Of a stretch of DNA of 64,000 nt, positions 1 to 9,540 are shown in pieces. The stretch covers positions 38,040 to 102,039 of the forward strand of contig JAPOUU010000108.1 in NCBI GenBank assembly GCA_026708505.1, written 5' to 3'. Both the position numbers and the translations under genes were made by a program. The notes under the pieces were generated by a model. The model saw only the letters and a program-made list of their open reading frames with translations, searched no databases and was not told the origin of the DNA. Within the stretch, counting starts at the first letter, position 1, and the number at the start of each line of letters is the position of its first letter. Source of the DNA: Hyphomicrobiales bacterium. Its GTDB lineage: Bacteria > Pseudomonadota > Alphaproteobacteria > JAPOUT01.

Positions 1-890
1 GCGAGGGCGCAAATGTGCGCAGTGCCATAACCTCCATGCCCGGAATCGAGCGGCTCGGCATTGATGTCGCCGTGGACGCGGTACGCGAAGCCGCCGACTT
101 GGGCATTCCCGCCGTTGCGCTCTTTCCCCAAGTTGAAGCGTCCCTGCGCGATGACGAAGGCTCGCTTGCAACCGACGGCAATAATCTTGTTTGTCGCGCG
201 CTTCGAGAAATACGCGCAAGCAACATCGACGTCTCCGTTATGTGCGATGTCGCCCTCGATCCCTACACAAGTCACGGTCACGACGGCGTTCTCCGCGACG
301 GCCGCATCCACAATGATGAAACCATCGAGATACTCGTGCGTCAAGCTCTCGTCCAGGCCGAATCCGGCTGCGACATCATTGCACCCTCCGATATGATGGA
401 CGGACGAATCGGACGCATCCGCAACGCTCTTGAGGAGCACGGACACCACGATGTCTGCATCATGTCTTATGCGGCGAAATACGCCTCGGCGCTTTATGCG
501 CCCTTCCGCGAAGCCATCGGCTCCGATACGCACCTGCGCGGCGACAAGCGAACCTATCAAATGGATTTTGCCAACGGCGATGAAGCGCTCTGGGAAGTCG
601 CCCTCGACATCCAGGAGGGCGCCGACATGGTGATGGTCAAGCCCGGAATATTGTATCTTGATATCGTGCGTCGCGTGCGTGAGCAATTCGGCATGCCGAC
701 CTTCGCCTACCAGGTTTCGGGGGAGTATGCCATGATACGCAACGGCATTGACGCCGGCTATGTCAGCGAATCCGTTATTGAGGAGAGTTTGCTTGCTTTC
801 AAACGTGCAGGCGCCGACGGCATCCTGACCTACTTCGCCAAGGATATCGCACGGGGGCTGAGTTCCACATCAACGATCAAGGGGAAATGA
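1..890 (+). CDS. hemB: Porphobilinogen synthase (delta-aminolevulinic acid dehydratase), 5'-truncated
   Basis: HemB condenses two 5-aminolevulinate molecules to porphobilinogen, the second committed step of tetrapyrrole synthesis in the cytoplasm. The frame is open to the left edge and the first codons read EGANVRSAITSMPGI, the conserved region that normally lies a few dozen residues into the protein, so the real start is outside the window. Both catalytic Schiff-base lysines are visible, in SYAAKYASALYAPF and in MVMVKPG. The metal site reads DVALDPYTSHGHDG, the Asp-rich version that replaces the Cys-type zinc site. The 3' end overlaps the convergent downstream gene by 61 bp. The porphobilinogen made feeds heme and, via uroporphyrinogen III, the cobalamin cluster downstream. 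Confidence 0.95.
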   Translation, partial: EGANVRSAITSMPGIERLGIDVAVDAVREAADLGIPAVALFPQVEASLRDDEGSLATDGNNLVCRALREIRASNIDVSVMCDVALDPYTSHGHDGVLRDGRIHNDETIEILVRQALVQAESGCDIIAPSDMMDGRIGRIRNALEEHGHHDVCIMSYAAKYASALYAPFREAIGSDTHLRGDKRTYQMDFANGDEALWEVALDIQEGADMVMVKPGILYLDIVRRVREQFGMPTFAYQVSGEYAMIRNGIDAGYVSESVIEESLLAFKRAGADGILTYFAKDIARGLSSTSTIKGK

Positions 891-1765
891 TCCGAGCCTA
901 TCCCCTCGCCCACCCGGACCGATGCGCGTGCATCGCCGAACACAAACACTTGGTCTATCGGCAGTCCCAATATCGGAAAAGATGAATTCCAGCTTGAGCG
1001 CCATCCGTAGGAAATCCGCGCGCCTCCGCGCCCGTGCAACGAACGCAACAATCCGCTCCACGAAACCGCGTTGAAATCGCCGACCAGCACCCCCGCCCGG
1101 CCGTTTGAAACCGATTCGCCCAGGGCGTCGGCGACGTCCAATACAATCTCGTTGCGCCGGCGGAAATTTTTCGGAAGCAGCGGCGTCGGCGTGTGAACCC
1201 CCGCAACCACAAACGCGCCATCGTTTGCCTTAGCCAAAAAGCCGCTGTTCCATTTCTCCGTCACAGGGCCGATTTCCTCCATTGGCAGGCGTGAAAACAT
1301 CACAATGTTCGTGCGTGCGCCGGCGAGCTTGCCGAGAATATTGGGAAAGCCGTCGCTCTCCTGGAAAACTTCCTTTTTGGAAAGGCGCGAGGGAATTTCG
1401 CTCGCAATCACCATGTCCGCCTGTTCGCTTCGAGCCAGTTGAAACAACCGGGCAAACGCCTTTTCATCGCGTTCATTTCCCATGTTCACCCAGACGATGC
1501 GCAAATCCCCTGAATCCACGGACGCATCCGCAAAAAAGAACTGCTCGCGCGCACCTGCCAGCGCAATCACCGCCGCCGCCAGCAGCGACAAGGGCATCTT
1601 CGGCCGCCTGTATAGGAACCAGCCCAATCCTGCGAGTACGAGGGAGACGCTCGCGAGCTGCGTTAGCAGGCTTGTGAATAATTCGAAGGGCCATCCGAGC
1701 CCGCTCGACACCCCTGCGCCGATGCACGCGATAACAAACAACGAACTCCAAAAAAAGATTCGCAT
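830..1765 (-). CDS. Membrane-anchored endonuclease/exonuclease/phosphatase family protein
   Basis: A 311-residue protein. The first ~75 residues form two or three hydrophobic segments, followed by an EEP (AP-endonuclease/DNase I-like) domain. Visible motifs are VGDFNAV (about residue 205), IDQVF and GSDHFPL near the C-terminus, which match the metal-dependent catalytic core; the expected active-site Glu may be in VIASEIPS. The domain probably faces the periplasm or the membrane surface and could act on phosphodiesters of nucleic acid, lipid or nucleotide; the substrate cannot be told. The ATG lies two bases after the encoded CCA of tRNA-Lys on the same strand, leaving no room for a ribosome-binding site outside the tRNA. 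The N-terminal hydrophobic segment supports this start. Confidence 0.8.
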   Translation of the reverse strand: MRIFFWSSLFVIACIGAGVSSGLGWPFELFTSLLTQLASVSLVLAGLGWFLYRRPKMPLSLLAAAVIALAGAREQFFFADASVDSGDLRIVWVNMGNERDEKAFARLFQLARSEQADMVIASEIPSRLSKKEVFQESDGFPNILGKLAGARTNIVMFSRLPMEEIGPVTEKWNSGFLAKANDGAFVVAGVHTPTPLLPKNFRRRNEIVLDVADALGESVSNGRAGVLVGDFNAVSWSGLLRSLHGRGGARISYGWRSSWNSSFPILGLPIDQVFVFGDARASVRVGEGIGSDHFPLIVDVELSPRAISLAK

Positions 1766-1767
1766 AG

Positions 1768-1843
1768 TGGTGAGCCCGACAGGATTCGAACCTGTGACCT
1801 ACTGATTAAAAGTCAGTTGCTCTACCAACTGAGCTACGGGCCC
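1768..1843 (-). tRNA. tRNA-Lys (anticodon UUU)
   Basis: A complete 76-nt cloverleaf. The acceptor stem GGGCCCG pairs with CGGGCTC (one G-U). The anticodon loop CTTTTAA is closed by a stem of CTGA/TCAG type, and the T-loop is TTCGAAT. CCA is encoded at 1768-1770. It lies between the cyclophilin gene (29 bp upstream) and the EEP-family gene (2 bp downstream), all on the minus strand, so it may be co-transcribed with them. Confidence 0.97.
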
Positions 1844-1872
1844 CTACCTTGTTCGACACAAGAGGTCGCCGT

Positions 1873-2421
1873 TTATTCCCCCGCATCCGAGGCAACACGA
1901 ACCCGAAGCATTTTGTCGGGAGAGACAGGAGGTTCGCCGCGCGTGATCGCGTCCACGTGGTCCATTCCTTCGATCACGCGTCCCCAAACGGTGTAATTGC
2001 CATTCAGGTGGGGCGCGTCTTCAAACATGATGAAAAACTGGCTGTTTGCACTGTTCGGCGCGGCCGAGCGAGCCATTCCAACCGCTCCTCTTGTGAAAGA
2101 TACGTCATTGATCTCCAAGGGGACGTCGGGGTAATCCGAACCGCCGCGGCCCGTTCCCGTCGGGTCGCCCGTTTGCGCCATAAAGCCTTCAATCACACGA
2201 TGGAAGATTATTTCGTCATAAAATTTCTCACGCGCGAGTTTTTTGATGCGCTCAACATGCTGCGGCGCTTTCTCCGGCAACATTTCCACGACGACACGGC
2301 CGTCCTTTAAATCAATATATAGCAGATTTTCCTTGTTCGTCTGTGCATTCACTTGTTCAGCGTTCATTATTCCTCCGATGGCAAAAAACAGAGTAACCAC
2401 AAAAATAAGAAATCGCGGCAT
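1873..2421 (-). CDS. Peptidyl-prolyl cis-trans isomerase, cyclophilin type, exported
   Basis: A 182-residue cyclophilin that catalyses proline isomerisation in protein folding. The core motifs FHRVIEGFMAQTGD and NSANSQFFIMF contain the catalytic Arg and the substrate-pocket residues. The Trp that binds cyclosporin in eukaryotic cyclophilins is replaced (APHLNGNYTVWG), as usual in bacteria. The start at 2421 is chosen because AGGAGAG lies just upstream and because it gives a signal peptide (MPRFLIFVVTLFFAIGG, cleavage likely after VNAQ), placing the protein in the periplasm. A longer frame running into coaD is open but has no support. The gene follows coaD on the same strand. Confidence 0.92.
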   Translation of the reverse strand: MPRFLIFVVTLFFAIGGIMNAEQVNAQTNKENLLYIDLKDGRVVVEMLPEKAPQHVERIKKLAREKFYDEIIFHRVIEGFMAQTGDPTGTGRGGSDYPDVPLEINDVSFTRGAVGMARSAAPNSANSQFFIMFEDAPHLNGNYTVWGRVIEGMDHVDAITRGEPPVSPDKMLRVRVASDAGE

Positions 2422-2464
2422 GATTCTCTCCTGAGATTGGTTTCGATGATGGCAGTCTAGCATG

Positions 2465-2980
2465 TCATTCAGGGGAGGTCGATACATTCGAGCGCATCCG
2501 GGCCATACGCTCCCGGACGGCGGGCGAGACAAACGCGCCCACATCCCTTCCCATCGCGTGAATCTGCCGAACCAGACTCGATGACAAAAACGCCGTTTCT
2601 CCGGATGCGGGCAGGAAGATGGTTTCCACGCCCCGCAACATCCGGTTCATCACCGCCATGCGGGACTCGTAGGCATATTCATCGCCGCCGCGGAGGCCTC
2701 GAAGAATCGCGTCCGCGCCGATTTCGGCGACAAACTCCACCAACAGCCCGTCAAAGGGCACGGCCTCGATGGCGGCGCCGGTTTCATCGCTGAGGCGCTT
2801 TGTCTCCATGCGAACCATCTCAAGGCGTTCATCTTGGGAAAACAGCGCGCCTTTTTCCTCGCTTGACGCGACTGCGACAACAATCTTGTCCGCCAGCGAA
2901 CAGGCGCGCCGCAAAATATCTACATGTCCGTTCGTAATGGGATCGAAAGTGCCGGGGTAAAGCAGCGTCGCTATTTTCAT
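2465..2980 (-). CDS. coaD: Phosphopantetheine adenylyltransferase
   Basis: CoaD transfers AMP from ATP to 4'-phosphopantetheine, giving dephospho-CoA, the fourth step of coenzyme A synthesis. The 171-residue protein has the nucleotidyltransferase signature YPGTFDPITNGHVDIL near its N-terminus (TNGH being the HxGH-type motif) and the second ATP motif FLSSSLVRQI near residue 130. RGLRGGDEYAYE is also typical of the family. Its start overlaps the gyrA stop by 4 bp (ATGA), so it is translationally coupled to gyrA, an arrangement that recurs in alphaproteobacteria. Confidence 0.95.
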   Translation of the reverse strand: MKIATLLYPGTFDPITNGHVDILRRACSLADKIVVAVASSEEKGALFSQDERLEMVRMETKRLSDETGAAIEAVPFDGLLVEFVAEIGADAILRGLRGGDEYAYESRMAVMNRMLRGVETIFLPASGETAFLSSSLVRQIHAMGRDVGAFVSPAVRERMARMRSNVSTSPE

Positions 2981-5709
2981 GCGGCGGGTTCAGGGGTATC
3001 CGATACGTCGGTTTCGTCGTCCTCGCCGCCGTTGTCGGTTTCGTCAACTTGGGCGACCGAAACGACCTTCTCGCCCTTGCCTAACCGAAACAGCGTAACT
3101 CCCTTCGTGTTGCGCCCGGCAATGCGCACGTCCTTGATGCCGCAGCGAATCAACTGGCCGCCGTTGCTGATGAGCATAATTTGATCATCCTCGGTAATCG
3201 GAAAAGAGGAAATCATCTCGTCATTGCGCTTGGTGAGTTCCATGGAGATAATTCCCTTGCCGCCGCGGTTTTTGGTGAGATAACTAATCGAAGAAGTGCG
3301 CTTGCCGAAACCGTTTGCGCTTGCCGTCAGGATAAACTGTTCCAGCGCCTCAAGTTCCTCGAAACGCTGCTTGGAAAGCTTTTTGACCTTGCCCTCGCCC
3401 ACGGACTCGTCTTTGCCTCTGCCTTTTCCGGCCTGGCGGAGGAAGGCGTCACGTTCTTCCGGAGTTGCGTCAATGTGCTTGAGGATGGACATGGAGATGA
3501 CTTTATCGTCTTTATCGAGTCGAATGCCTCGAACGCCCTTCGATGCACGTCCGGCAAAAACCCGGATGCTGTCGACAGGAAAGCGGATGCATCGTCCTTT
3601 CGCGGTAGCGAGCATGACATCCTCATCCGGTTCACAGGTGGCAACCGCAACAATGGCGTCATCCTTGGGAAGCTTCATCGCAATTTTGCCGCCGCGATGG
3701 ACTTGGATGAAATCTTTCAACTTGTTGCGCCGGACATTGCCGAGGCGGGTTGCAAACATCACATCGGTATCGGCGACGGATTCGGAATCCGATTCCGGAA
3801 GTTCCATAATCGAGGTAACGCTCTCCTCGGCTTCCAGAGGAAAGATATTCACCATCGCCTTGCCCCGTGACTGCGGCGCCCCCTGCGGCAGTCTCCAAAC
3901 TTTCATCTTGTAGACGATGCCGCGCGAAGTGAAGAAGAGCATGGGCGTGTGCGTTGAGGCGGAGAAAATGCGTTCGACAAAATCCTCATCCTTGATGTTC
4001 ATGCCCGAGCGTCCCTTGCCGCCGCGCTTTTGCGCCCGGTAGGTGGAAAGAGGCACCCGCTTGATATATCCTCGGTGCGAGACCGTCACCACCATCTCCT
4101 CCTGGCGAATCAGATCTTCATCGTTGAAATCGGTCTCAATCTGCGTCACTTCGGAGCGTCTCGGCGTGGCAAACTCCTCGCGCATCACGGAGAGTTCGTC
4201 GCGCACAATCTTCAACAATTTCTTCGAATCGCCGAGGATGGAGAGATATTGCTTAATCTTCTTGACCAATTCGTTGATCTCTTCGGCAATCTCCTCGCGT
4301 CCGAGGGCCGTGAGACGCTGCAGCCGTAAATCCAAAATTGCCCGTGCTTGAGTCTCGGAAAGCCTGCAGGTGTTCTTCTTCGAAATGGCGTAGTCGGGAT
4401 CATCAACAAGGTTAATCAAGTCGATGACTTGCTTGGCGGGCCAGTCACGCGCCATTAGTTTCGTGCGCGCTTCGGCCGGATTTGCCGAGGCGCGTATCAT
4501 CTTTACAACCTCGTCAATGTTGGCCACCGTAATTGCCAGGCCGACAAGTATGTGCGCGCGCTCGCGGGCGCGCCGGAGCTGGAAGCGGGTTCGACGCGCG
4601 ACAACTTCTTTGCGGAATTTCAAAAAGGCTTCCAGAATCTCCTTGAGATTCATCAACTCCGGACGCCCCTCGTTCAGCGCCAGCATGCTTACGGAGAAAC
4701 TGTTTTGCAGCGGCGTGTAGCGATACAGCTGGTTCAAGACGACCTCGGGCTCTGCATCCTTGCGCAACTCTATCACCACGCGAATTCCCTCGCGGTTGGA
4801 TTCGTCGCGCATCCCCGAAATCCCCTGGATGCGCCGCTCGCCCTGCTTGCCGCTCGCCATGGCGGAAATCTTCTCGAGCATTTCGGACTTGTTAACCTGG
4901 TAGGGAATTTCGGTGATGATGAGCGCCGGGTTCTTGCCGCGCCCGGTGGTGACCTCAACTTTTCCCCGCACGCGAATAATTCCGCTGCCGGTCCGATAGG
5001 GCGCGCGCCGGTCGCCTTGGTCGATAACGACTCCGCCGGTGGGAAAGTCGGGACCGGGAACCAATTGCATCAACTCCTCAAGGGAGGTGTCGGCGTTGTC
5101 CAGCAGGCGCAAACAGGCATCGATGACTTCGCCCAGATTGTGCGGCGGGACGTTGGTCCGCATTCCGACCGCGATTCCGCCGGAACCGTTCACCAGCAGA
5201 TTGGGAAACTCCGCCGGCAAAATCGTCGGCTCTTGCTCGGAGCTGTCATAGTTGTCACGGAAATCGACCGTTTCCTTGTCAATATCGGTCAGCAGCGCGT
5301 GGGCCGAGCGCCCCATCCGGATTTCCGTATACCGCATCGCCGCGGGCGGGTCGCCGTCGACGGAGCCGAAATTTCCCTGTCCGTCCAGCAACGGCAGCCG
5401 CATGGAGAAATCCTGGGCCATCCGCGCGAGGGCGTCGTAGATGGCCTGGTCGCCGTGCGGGTGGTATTTACCCATGACCTCACCGACGATGCGCGCGGAT
5501 TTGCGGTAAGGCTTGTTCCACGCATAATTGTTCTCGTGCATGGAGAACAGGATGCGCCGGTGCACGGGTTTAAGTCCGTCGCGAACATCCGGCAGCGCCC
5601 GCGCGACAATCACGCTCATAGCGTAATCGAGATACGACGAGCGCATCTCCTCTTCGAGGGCGATGGAGACTATCTGTTCGCTGGAAGGCGTCGTGGGCTT
5701 GTCAGTCAT
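2977..5709 (-). CDS. gyrA: DNA gyrase subunit A
   Basis: GyrA is the DNA-cleaving subunit of gyrase (A2B2), which introduces negative supercoils. The 910-residue protein shows the winged-helix breakage domain with catalytic Tyr127 (AAMRYTE), followed by the C-terminal beta-pinwheel beginning with a GyrA box QKRGGKG (canonical QRRGGKG). That box separates it from ParC. The quinolone-resistance region reads HPHGDQAIYD: the position equivalent to E. coli Ser83 is Gln88, while the Asp87 equivalent (Asp92) is kept. The C-terminal tail is acidic (DNGGEDDETDVSDTPEPAA). The partner gyrB is not in the window. ssb lies 25 bp upstream and coaD overlaps downstream. Confidence 0.96.
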   Translation of the reverse strand: MTDKPTTPSSEQIVSIALEEEMRSSYLDYAMSVIVARALPDVRDGLKPVHRRILFSMHENNYAWNKPYRKSARIVGEVMGKYHPHGDQAIYDALARMAQDFSMRLPLLDGQGNFGSVDGDPPAAMRYTEIRMGRSAHALLTDIDKETVDFRDNYDSSEQEPTILPAEFPNLLVNGSGGIAVGMRTNVPPHNLGEVIDACLRLLDNADTSLEELMQLVPGPDFPTGGVVIDQGDRRAPYRTGSGIIRVRGKVEVTTGRGKNPALIITEIPYQVNKSEMLEKISAMASGKQGERRIQGISGMRDESNREGIRVVIELRKDAEPEVVLNQLYRYTPLQNSFSVSMLALNEGRPELMNLKEILEAFLKFRKEVVARRTRFQLRRARERAHILVGLAITVANIDEVVKMIRASANPAEARTKLMARDWPAKQVIDLINLVDDPDYAISKKNTCRLSETQARAILDLRLQRLTALGREEIAEEINELVKKIKQYLSILGDSKKLLKIVRDELSVMREEFATPRRSEVTQIETDFNDEDLIRQEEMVVTVSHRGYIKRVPLSTYRAQKRGGKGRSGMNIKDEDFVERIFSASTHTPMLFFTSRGIVYKMKVWRLPQGAPQSRGKAMVNIFPLEAEESVTSIMELPESDSESVADTDVMFATRLGNVRRNKLKDFIQVHRGGKIAMKLPKDDAIVAVATCEPDEDVMLATAKGRCIRFPVDSIRVFAGRASKGVRGIRLDKDDKVISMSILKHIDATPEERDAFLRQAGKGRGKDESVGEGKVKKLSKQRFEELEALEQFILTASANGFGKRTSSISYLTKNRGGKGIISMELTKRNDEMISSFPITEDDQIMLISNGGQLIRCGIKDVRIAGRNTKGVTLFRLGKGEKVVSVAQVDETDNGGEDDETDVSDTPEPAA

Positions 5710-5734
5710 GTGGCGTTTGCAATCGCGGCATTAT

Positions 5735-6220
5735 TTAAAAGGGAATATCATCATCAAGATCGCCGCCGCCGCCCTTGGCCGAGCCGCCGCTTCCTTCGCC
5801 GCCTCCGCTCGAGCTTGAACCGGCCTCGCCGCCCCCCCCTCCGCCGCCGCCGTCACCGCCGCCGGAATCACGGCGGTCGAGAAGCGTCAAGTTGGAGTTG
5901 AAACGTTGCAAGACAACTTCGGTGCTGTATCTGTCCTGTCCGGACTGGTCCTGCCACTTTCGTGTTTGCAACTGCCCTTCGAGATAAACTTTTGATCCCT
6001 TGCGAAGATATTGCTCGGCAATCTTGCACAGCGGTTCGGAGAAGATGACGACGCGATGCCATTCGGTTCGTTCGCGGCGGTCGCCGGTGTTGCGGTCGCG
6101 CCACGTCTCCGAGGTGGCAACCCGAAGATTGCAAACCGGATTGCCGTCTTGCGTGTGACGAATCTCGGGGTCGGCGCCCAAATTGCCGATGAGAAGAACT
6201 TTGTTAACACTGCCAGCCAT
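5735..6220 (-). CDS. ssb: Single-stranded DNA-binding protein
   Basis: SSB coats single-stranded DNA in replication, recombination and repair. The 161-residue protein has an N-terminal OB fold ([16 protein letters not shown]... about residues 3-110), a very Gly/Ser-rich linker (about 118-150) and the conserved acidic tip DDDIPF that recruits partner proteins. The linker-encoding DNA is an imperfect GGC/GGN repeat. It is divergent from uvrA, as in E. coli, and is followed closely by gyrA on the same strand. Confidence 0.97.
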   Translation of the reverse strand: MAGSVNKVLLIGNLGADPEIRHTQDGNPVCNLRVATSETWRDRNTGDRRERTEWHRVVIFSEPLCKIAEQYLRKGSKVYLEGQLQTRKWQDQSGQDRYSTEVVLQRFNSNLTLLDRRDSGGGDGGGGGGGGEAGSSSSGGGEGSGGSAKGGGGDLDDDIPF

Positions 6221-6482
6221 GATACTCCCTCGCTTTGTACGATTAAACTACGGAGGCCAGCCTACAACAATTTACAAGAAAGCGCTAGGGGAAATTCAAG
6301 GAATTTTCGCGGCGTCCAAATTCGTTATTTTTCCCTTTTTAAGCGGGAATCCAATCGGGGCGGATTGTCCCGTGCGCTATGCCGGGCTTGCCTCCAATGA
6401 CCGCAAGGGGCTTCTCAAACCGCGCAAGAGGGGCTATTCTGCGGCGAGTTTATTTTTCTTTTACGCGCCTTGAGCCTACCCC

Positions 6483-9410
6483 ATGCCTGCCAAATCACAG
6501 ACCAAGGCGATACGCATCCTCCACGCCAAGGAACACAACCTCAAAAATGTCAGCGTGGACATTCCCCGCAATCGTCTGGTGCTGGTAACGGGCATATCGG
6601 GCTCGGGGAAGTCGTCGCTGGCGTTCGACACCCTTTATGCCGAGGGACAGCGTCGATATGTCGAGAGCCTCTCGGCATACGCGCGGCAGTTTCTCGAGGT
6701 CATGGGCAAGCCGGATGTCGAGAGCATTGAGGGGCTCTCGCCGGCGATATCCATCGAGCAAAAGACCGGCTCCAGGAATCCGCGCTCAACCGTCGGCACC
6801 GTCACCGAAATCCACGACTACATGCGCCTCTTGTATGCCCGCATCGGCATCCCCCACTCGCCGGCGACGGGCCTCCCCATCGAAAGTCAAAGCGTGAGCG
6901 AGATGGTCGACCGCGTGCTTGCGCTGCCAAAAGGGTCGCGTCTGTATCTGCTCGCCCCGATTGCACGCGGACGCAAAGGGGAGTACCGCAAGGAATTCGC
7001 CGAACTGCGCAAACGGGGATTCCGTCGTGTCCGCGTGGATGGAACGTTGTACGAATTGGAGTCGCCGCCGACGCTGAATAAAAACTTCAAGCATGACATT
7101 GAGGTCGTCATCGACCGGCTGGTGCTGGACAAGGACGCCGGCGGGCGCTTGGCGGATTCTCTCGAAACCACCCTGCGCCTCGCCGACGGCATCGCGCTGG
7201 TGGAAAGCCTTGATAAAAGCGGCGCAAGCGTCGGCGAGAAGCTTTTGTTTTCGTCCCGCTTTGCCTGTCCGGTTTCGGGCTTCACCATTGAAGAGATCGA
7301 GCCGCGCCTGTTTTCGTATAACAGCCCTTTCGGAGCATGCCCGTCCTGCAGCGGCCTGGGCGTAATGTATCGCATTGACCCGGACTTGGTCGTCCCCGAC
7401 GCGAATCTGTCGTTGCGCGACGGGGCCGTTGCGCCGTGGTCCCGCTCATCCTCGCCCTATTACTTGCAAACCCTTGAGGCTCTCGTGCGCCGTTACAAAG
7501 CCTCGATGGATACGCCGTGGAAACGTCTGTCGAAAAAGATGCGCTCGGTTGTATTGAACGGCAGCGGCAATGACGAAATTGAGTTCGTCTACACCGACGG
7601 CAGACGCAAACACATAAAGAAGAAACCATTCGAAGGGCTTGTGCCGCATCTTGAGCGCCGTTACCGCGAGACGGACTCTTCGTGGGCGCGCGAGGAAATC
7701 GAACAATACCAGACCACGACGGAATGCTCGGCGTGCACGGGCTTTCGTCTCAAGCCGGAGGCGCTGGCGGTGAAGGTGGAGGGGCTGCACATCGGGGAAG
7801 TTGCGCGTTTTTCCATCCGCGACGCCCGCGAGTGGTTCGAGGGGCTTGATGCGCGCCTGCGGGGCAACCGGCGCGAGATAGCCGCGCGCATTCTCAAGGA
7901 GATATGCGACCGCCTGCAGTTCCTGGACGATGTCGGCCTGGAATATCTGAGCCTGTCGCGCTCCTCGGCGACGCTCTCGGGAGGGGAATCGCAGCGCATT
8001 CGCCTGGCTTCGCAGATAGGCTCGGGTTTGACCGGCGTGCTGTATGTGCTGGACGAGCCTTCCATCGGGCTTCACCAGCGTGACAACGCCCGTTTGCTTC
8101 GCACGCTCCGCCGTCTATGCGCGCTGGACAACACCGTGATTGTCGTTGAGCATGACGAGGAGGCGATCCTCGCCGCGGACCATATCCTGGAGATGGGGCC
8201 GGGCGCGGGCGTTCACGGCGGCGAGATTGTCGCGCAAGGCAGCCCCGCCGTGATTATGAGAAGCCGCAAAAGCCTCACCGGGCAATATCTCTCCGGGCGC
8301 AAAAGCATTCCCCTGCCCGCCTTGCGCCGCAGAAGCAATCCCAAGCGAATTCTTCGCATCACCGGCGCGAGCGGAAACAATTTGCAAAACCTCAATGTCT
8401 CCCTGCCGTTGGGATTGTTCACTTGCGTAACGGGGGTCTCGGGCGGAGGCAAATCAACGCTGCTGCTCGATACGCTCTACCGCGCGACGGTTCGAAATCT
8501 TCACGGCGCGCGCGAGCGACCCGCCCCTTACGAGAAGATCGAGGGGCTTGATCATATCGACAAAGTCATTGACATCAACCAGTCGCCGATAGGAAGAACC
8601 CCCCGCTCGAATCCGGCGACTTACACGGGCGCGTTCACGCCGATTCGCGAGTGGTTTGCCGAGCTTCCCGAGGCGCGCGCGCGCGGATACAAACCCGGGC
8701 GTTTCTCTTTCAATGTGTCGGGCGGGCGCTGCGAGGAGTGCCAGGGGGACGGCCTCATCCGCATTGAGATGCACTTTCTGCCGGATATCTACGTCACTTG
8801 CGACAGCTGCCGCGGCAAGCGTTACAACCGCGAAACTTTAGAGGTGCTGTTTCGGGGCAAGAGCATCGCCGATGTTCTCGACATGAGCGTTGAGGAGGCC
8901 CGCGAGTTTTTTAAGGCCGTGCCCGCCGTGCGCGACAAAATGGAAACGCTGGCGCGTGTCGGTTTGGAGTATATGCGTCTGGGCCAGCAGGCAACGACGT
9001 TATCGGGAGGCGAAGCGCAGCGGATTAAACTGGCAAAGGAATTGTCGCGCCGTGCAACCGGGCGCACGTTGTATATTCTGGACGAGCCGACAACCGGGCT
9101 GCATTTTCACGATGTCGCAAAACTGCTGGAAGTTCTGCATGCGCTGGTGGAGACCGGAAACAGCGTCGTTGTGATTGAGCACAATCTTGAAGTCATTAAA
9201 ACGGCGGACTGGATTATAGACCTGGGCCCCGAGGGCGGAGACGGCGGCGGGCGGATAGTTGCAAGCGGCACGCCCGAGGAGGTTGCAAAGGTGAAGGCCA
9301 GCCACACGGGTCATTTTTTACGGACAATGTTAAAACGCCGCGGAAACGCGAAACCGAAGGCGGCAACAAAAGTGAAGGCGGCTTCGAAGAAACGGCAAAA
9401 AGCCCGTTGA
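6483..9410 (+). CDS. uvrA: UvrABC excinuclease subunit A
   Basis: UvrA is the damage-recognition ATPase of nucleotide excision repair; it loads UvrB onto lesions. The 975-residue protein has two ABC ATPase modules. The first P-loop is [16 protein letters not shown] (about residue 38) with signature [12 protein letters not shown]; the second is [16 protein letters not shown] (about residue 650) with [16 protein letters not shown]. Zinc-binding cysteines appear as CPSCSG, CSACTG and the later CEECQGDG...CDSCRGKRY. The C-terminal tail is basic ([17 protein letters not shown]). The gene is monocistronic and divergent from ssb; I see no LexA operator of either the E. coli or the alphaproteobacterial GTTC-N7-GTTC type in the 262-bp gap. 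Confidence 0.97.
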   Translation: MPAKSQTKAIRILHAKEHNLKNVSVDIPRNRLVLVTGISGSGKSSLAFDTLYAEGQRRYVESLSAYARQFLEVMGKPDVESIEGLSPAISIEQKTGSRNPRSTVGTVTEIHDYMRLLYARIGIPHSPATGLPIESQSVSEMVDRVLALPKGSRLYLLAPIARGRKGEYRKEFAELRKRGFRRVRVDGTLYELESPPTLNKNFKHDIEVVIDRLVLDKDAGGRLADSLETTLRLADGIALVESLDKSGASVGEKLLFSSRFACPVSGFTIEEIEPRLFSYNSPFGACPSCSGLGVMYRIDPDLVVPDANLSLRDGAVAPWSRSSSPYYLQTLEALVRRYKASMDTPWKRLSKKMRSVVLNGSGNDEIEFVYTDGRRKHIKKKPFEGLVPHLERRYRETDSSWAREEIEQYQTTTECSACTGFRLKPEALAVKVEGLHIGEVARFSIRDAREWFEGLDARLRGNRREIAARILKEICDRLQFLDDVGLEYLSLSRSSATLSGGESQRIRLASQIGSGLTGVLYVLDEPSIGLHQRDNARLLRTLRRLCALDNTVIVVEHDEEAILAADHILEMGPGAGVHGGEIVAQGSPAVIMRSRKSLTGQYLSGRKSIPLPALRRRSNPKRILRITGASGNNLQNLNVSLPLGLFTCVTGVSGGGKSTLLLDTLYRATVRNLHGARERPAPYEKIEGLDHIDKVIDINQSPIGRTPRSNPATYTGAFTPIREWFAELPEARARGYKPGRFSFNVSGGRCEECQGDGLIRIEMHFLPDIYVTCDSCRGKRYNRETLEVLFRGKSIADVLDMSVEEAREFFKAVPAVRDKMETLARVGLEYMRLGQQATTLSGGEAQRIKLAKELSRRATGRTLYILDEPTTGLHFHDVAKLLEVLHALVETGNSVVVIEHNLEVIKTADWIIDLGPEGGDGGGRIVASGTPEEVAKVKASHTGHFLRTMLKRRGNAKPKAATKVKAASKKRQKAR

Positions 9411-9462
9411 GCGTTTCGGCGTTCCGGGCGGGCCGGGAGCGGTGTCCGCCCTCCGCAAACGC
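9411..9462 (+). other. Inverted repeat after uvrA, possible terminator hairpin
   Basis: Immediately after the uvrA stop, GCGTTT (9411-9416) pairs with AAACGC (9457-9462), and nested inside GGGCGG (9426-9431) pairs with CCGCCC (9446-9451). There is no T-tract, so it would be an atypical intrinsic terminator or an RNA-stabilising stem. It lies in the 130-bp gap before cbiX and does not show the conserved boxes of a cobalamin riboswitch. Confidence 0.4.
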
Positions 9463-9540
9463 GGAAGATGTTTCAATTTGTTTTCCGACTCTTTTCGTGC
9501 CGTGCTACACTGCCCTCCCTTGCAACAACGGAGAGAGCCC

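Noticed and set aside
4552..5901. 449-codon plus-strand open frame opposite gyrA and ssb
   Set aside because: Low-complexity, Arg/Val/Gly-rich translation without recognisable domains; gyrA and ssb are certain on the other strand.
6221..6482. Possible LexA/SOS operator between the divergent ssb and uvrA genes
   Set aside because: The arrangement resembles E. coli, but neither CTGT-N8-ACAG nor GTTC-N7-GTTC is present in the gap.
9411..9540. Cobalamin riboswitch before cbiX
   Set aside because: The region is short and lacks the conserved B12-box and core motifs; only a GC-rich inverted repeat right after uvrA is visible.
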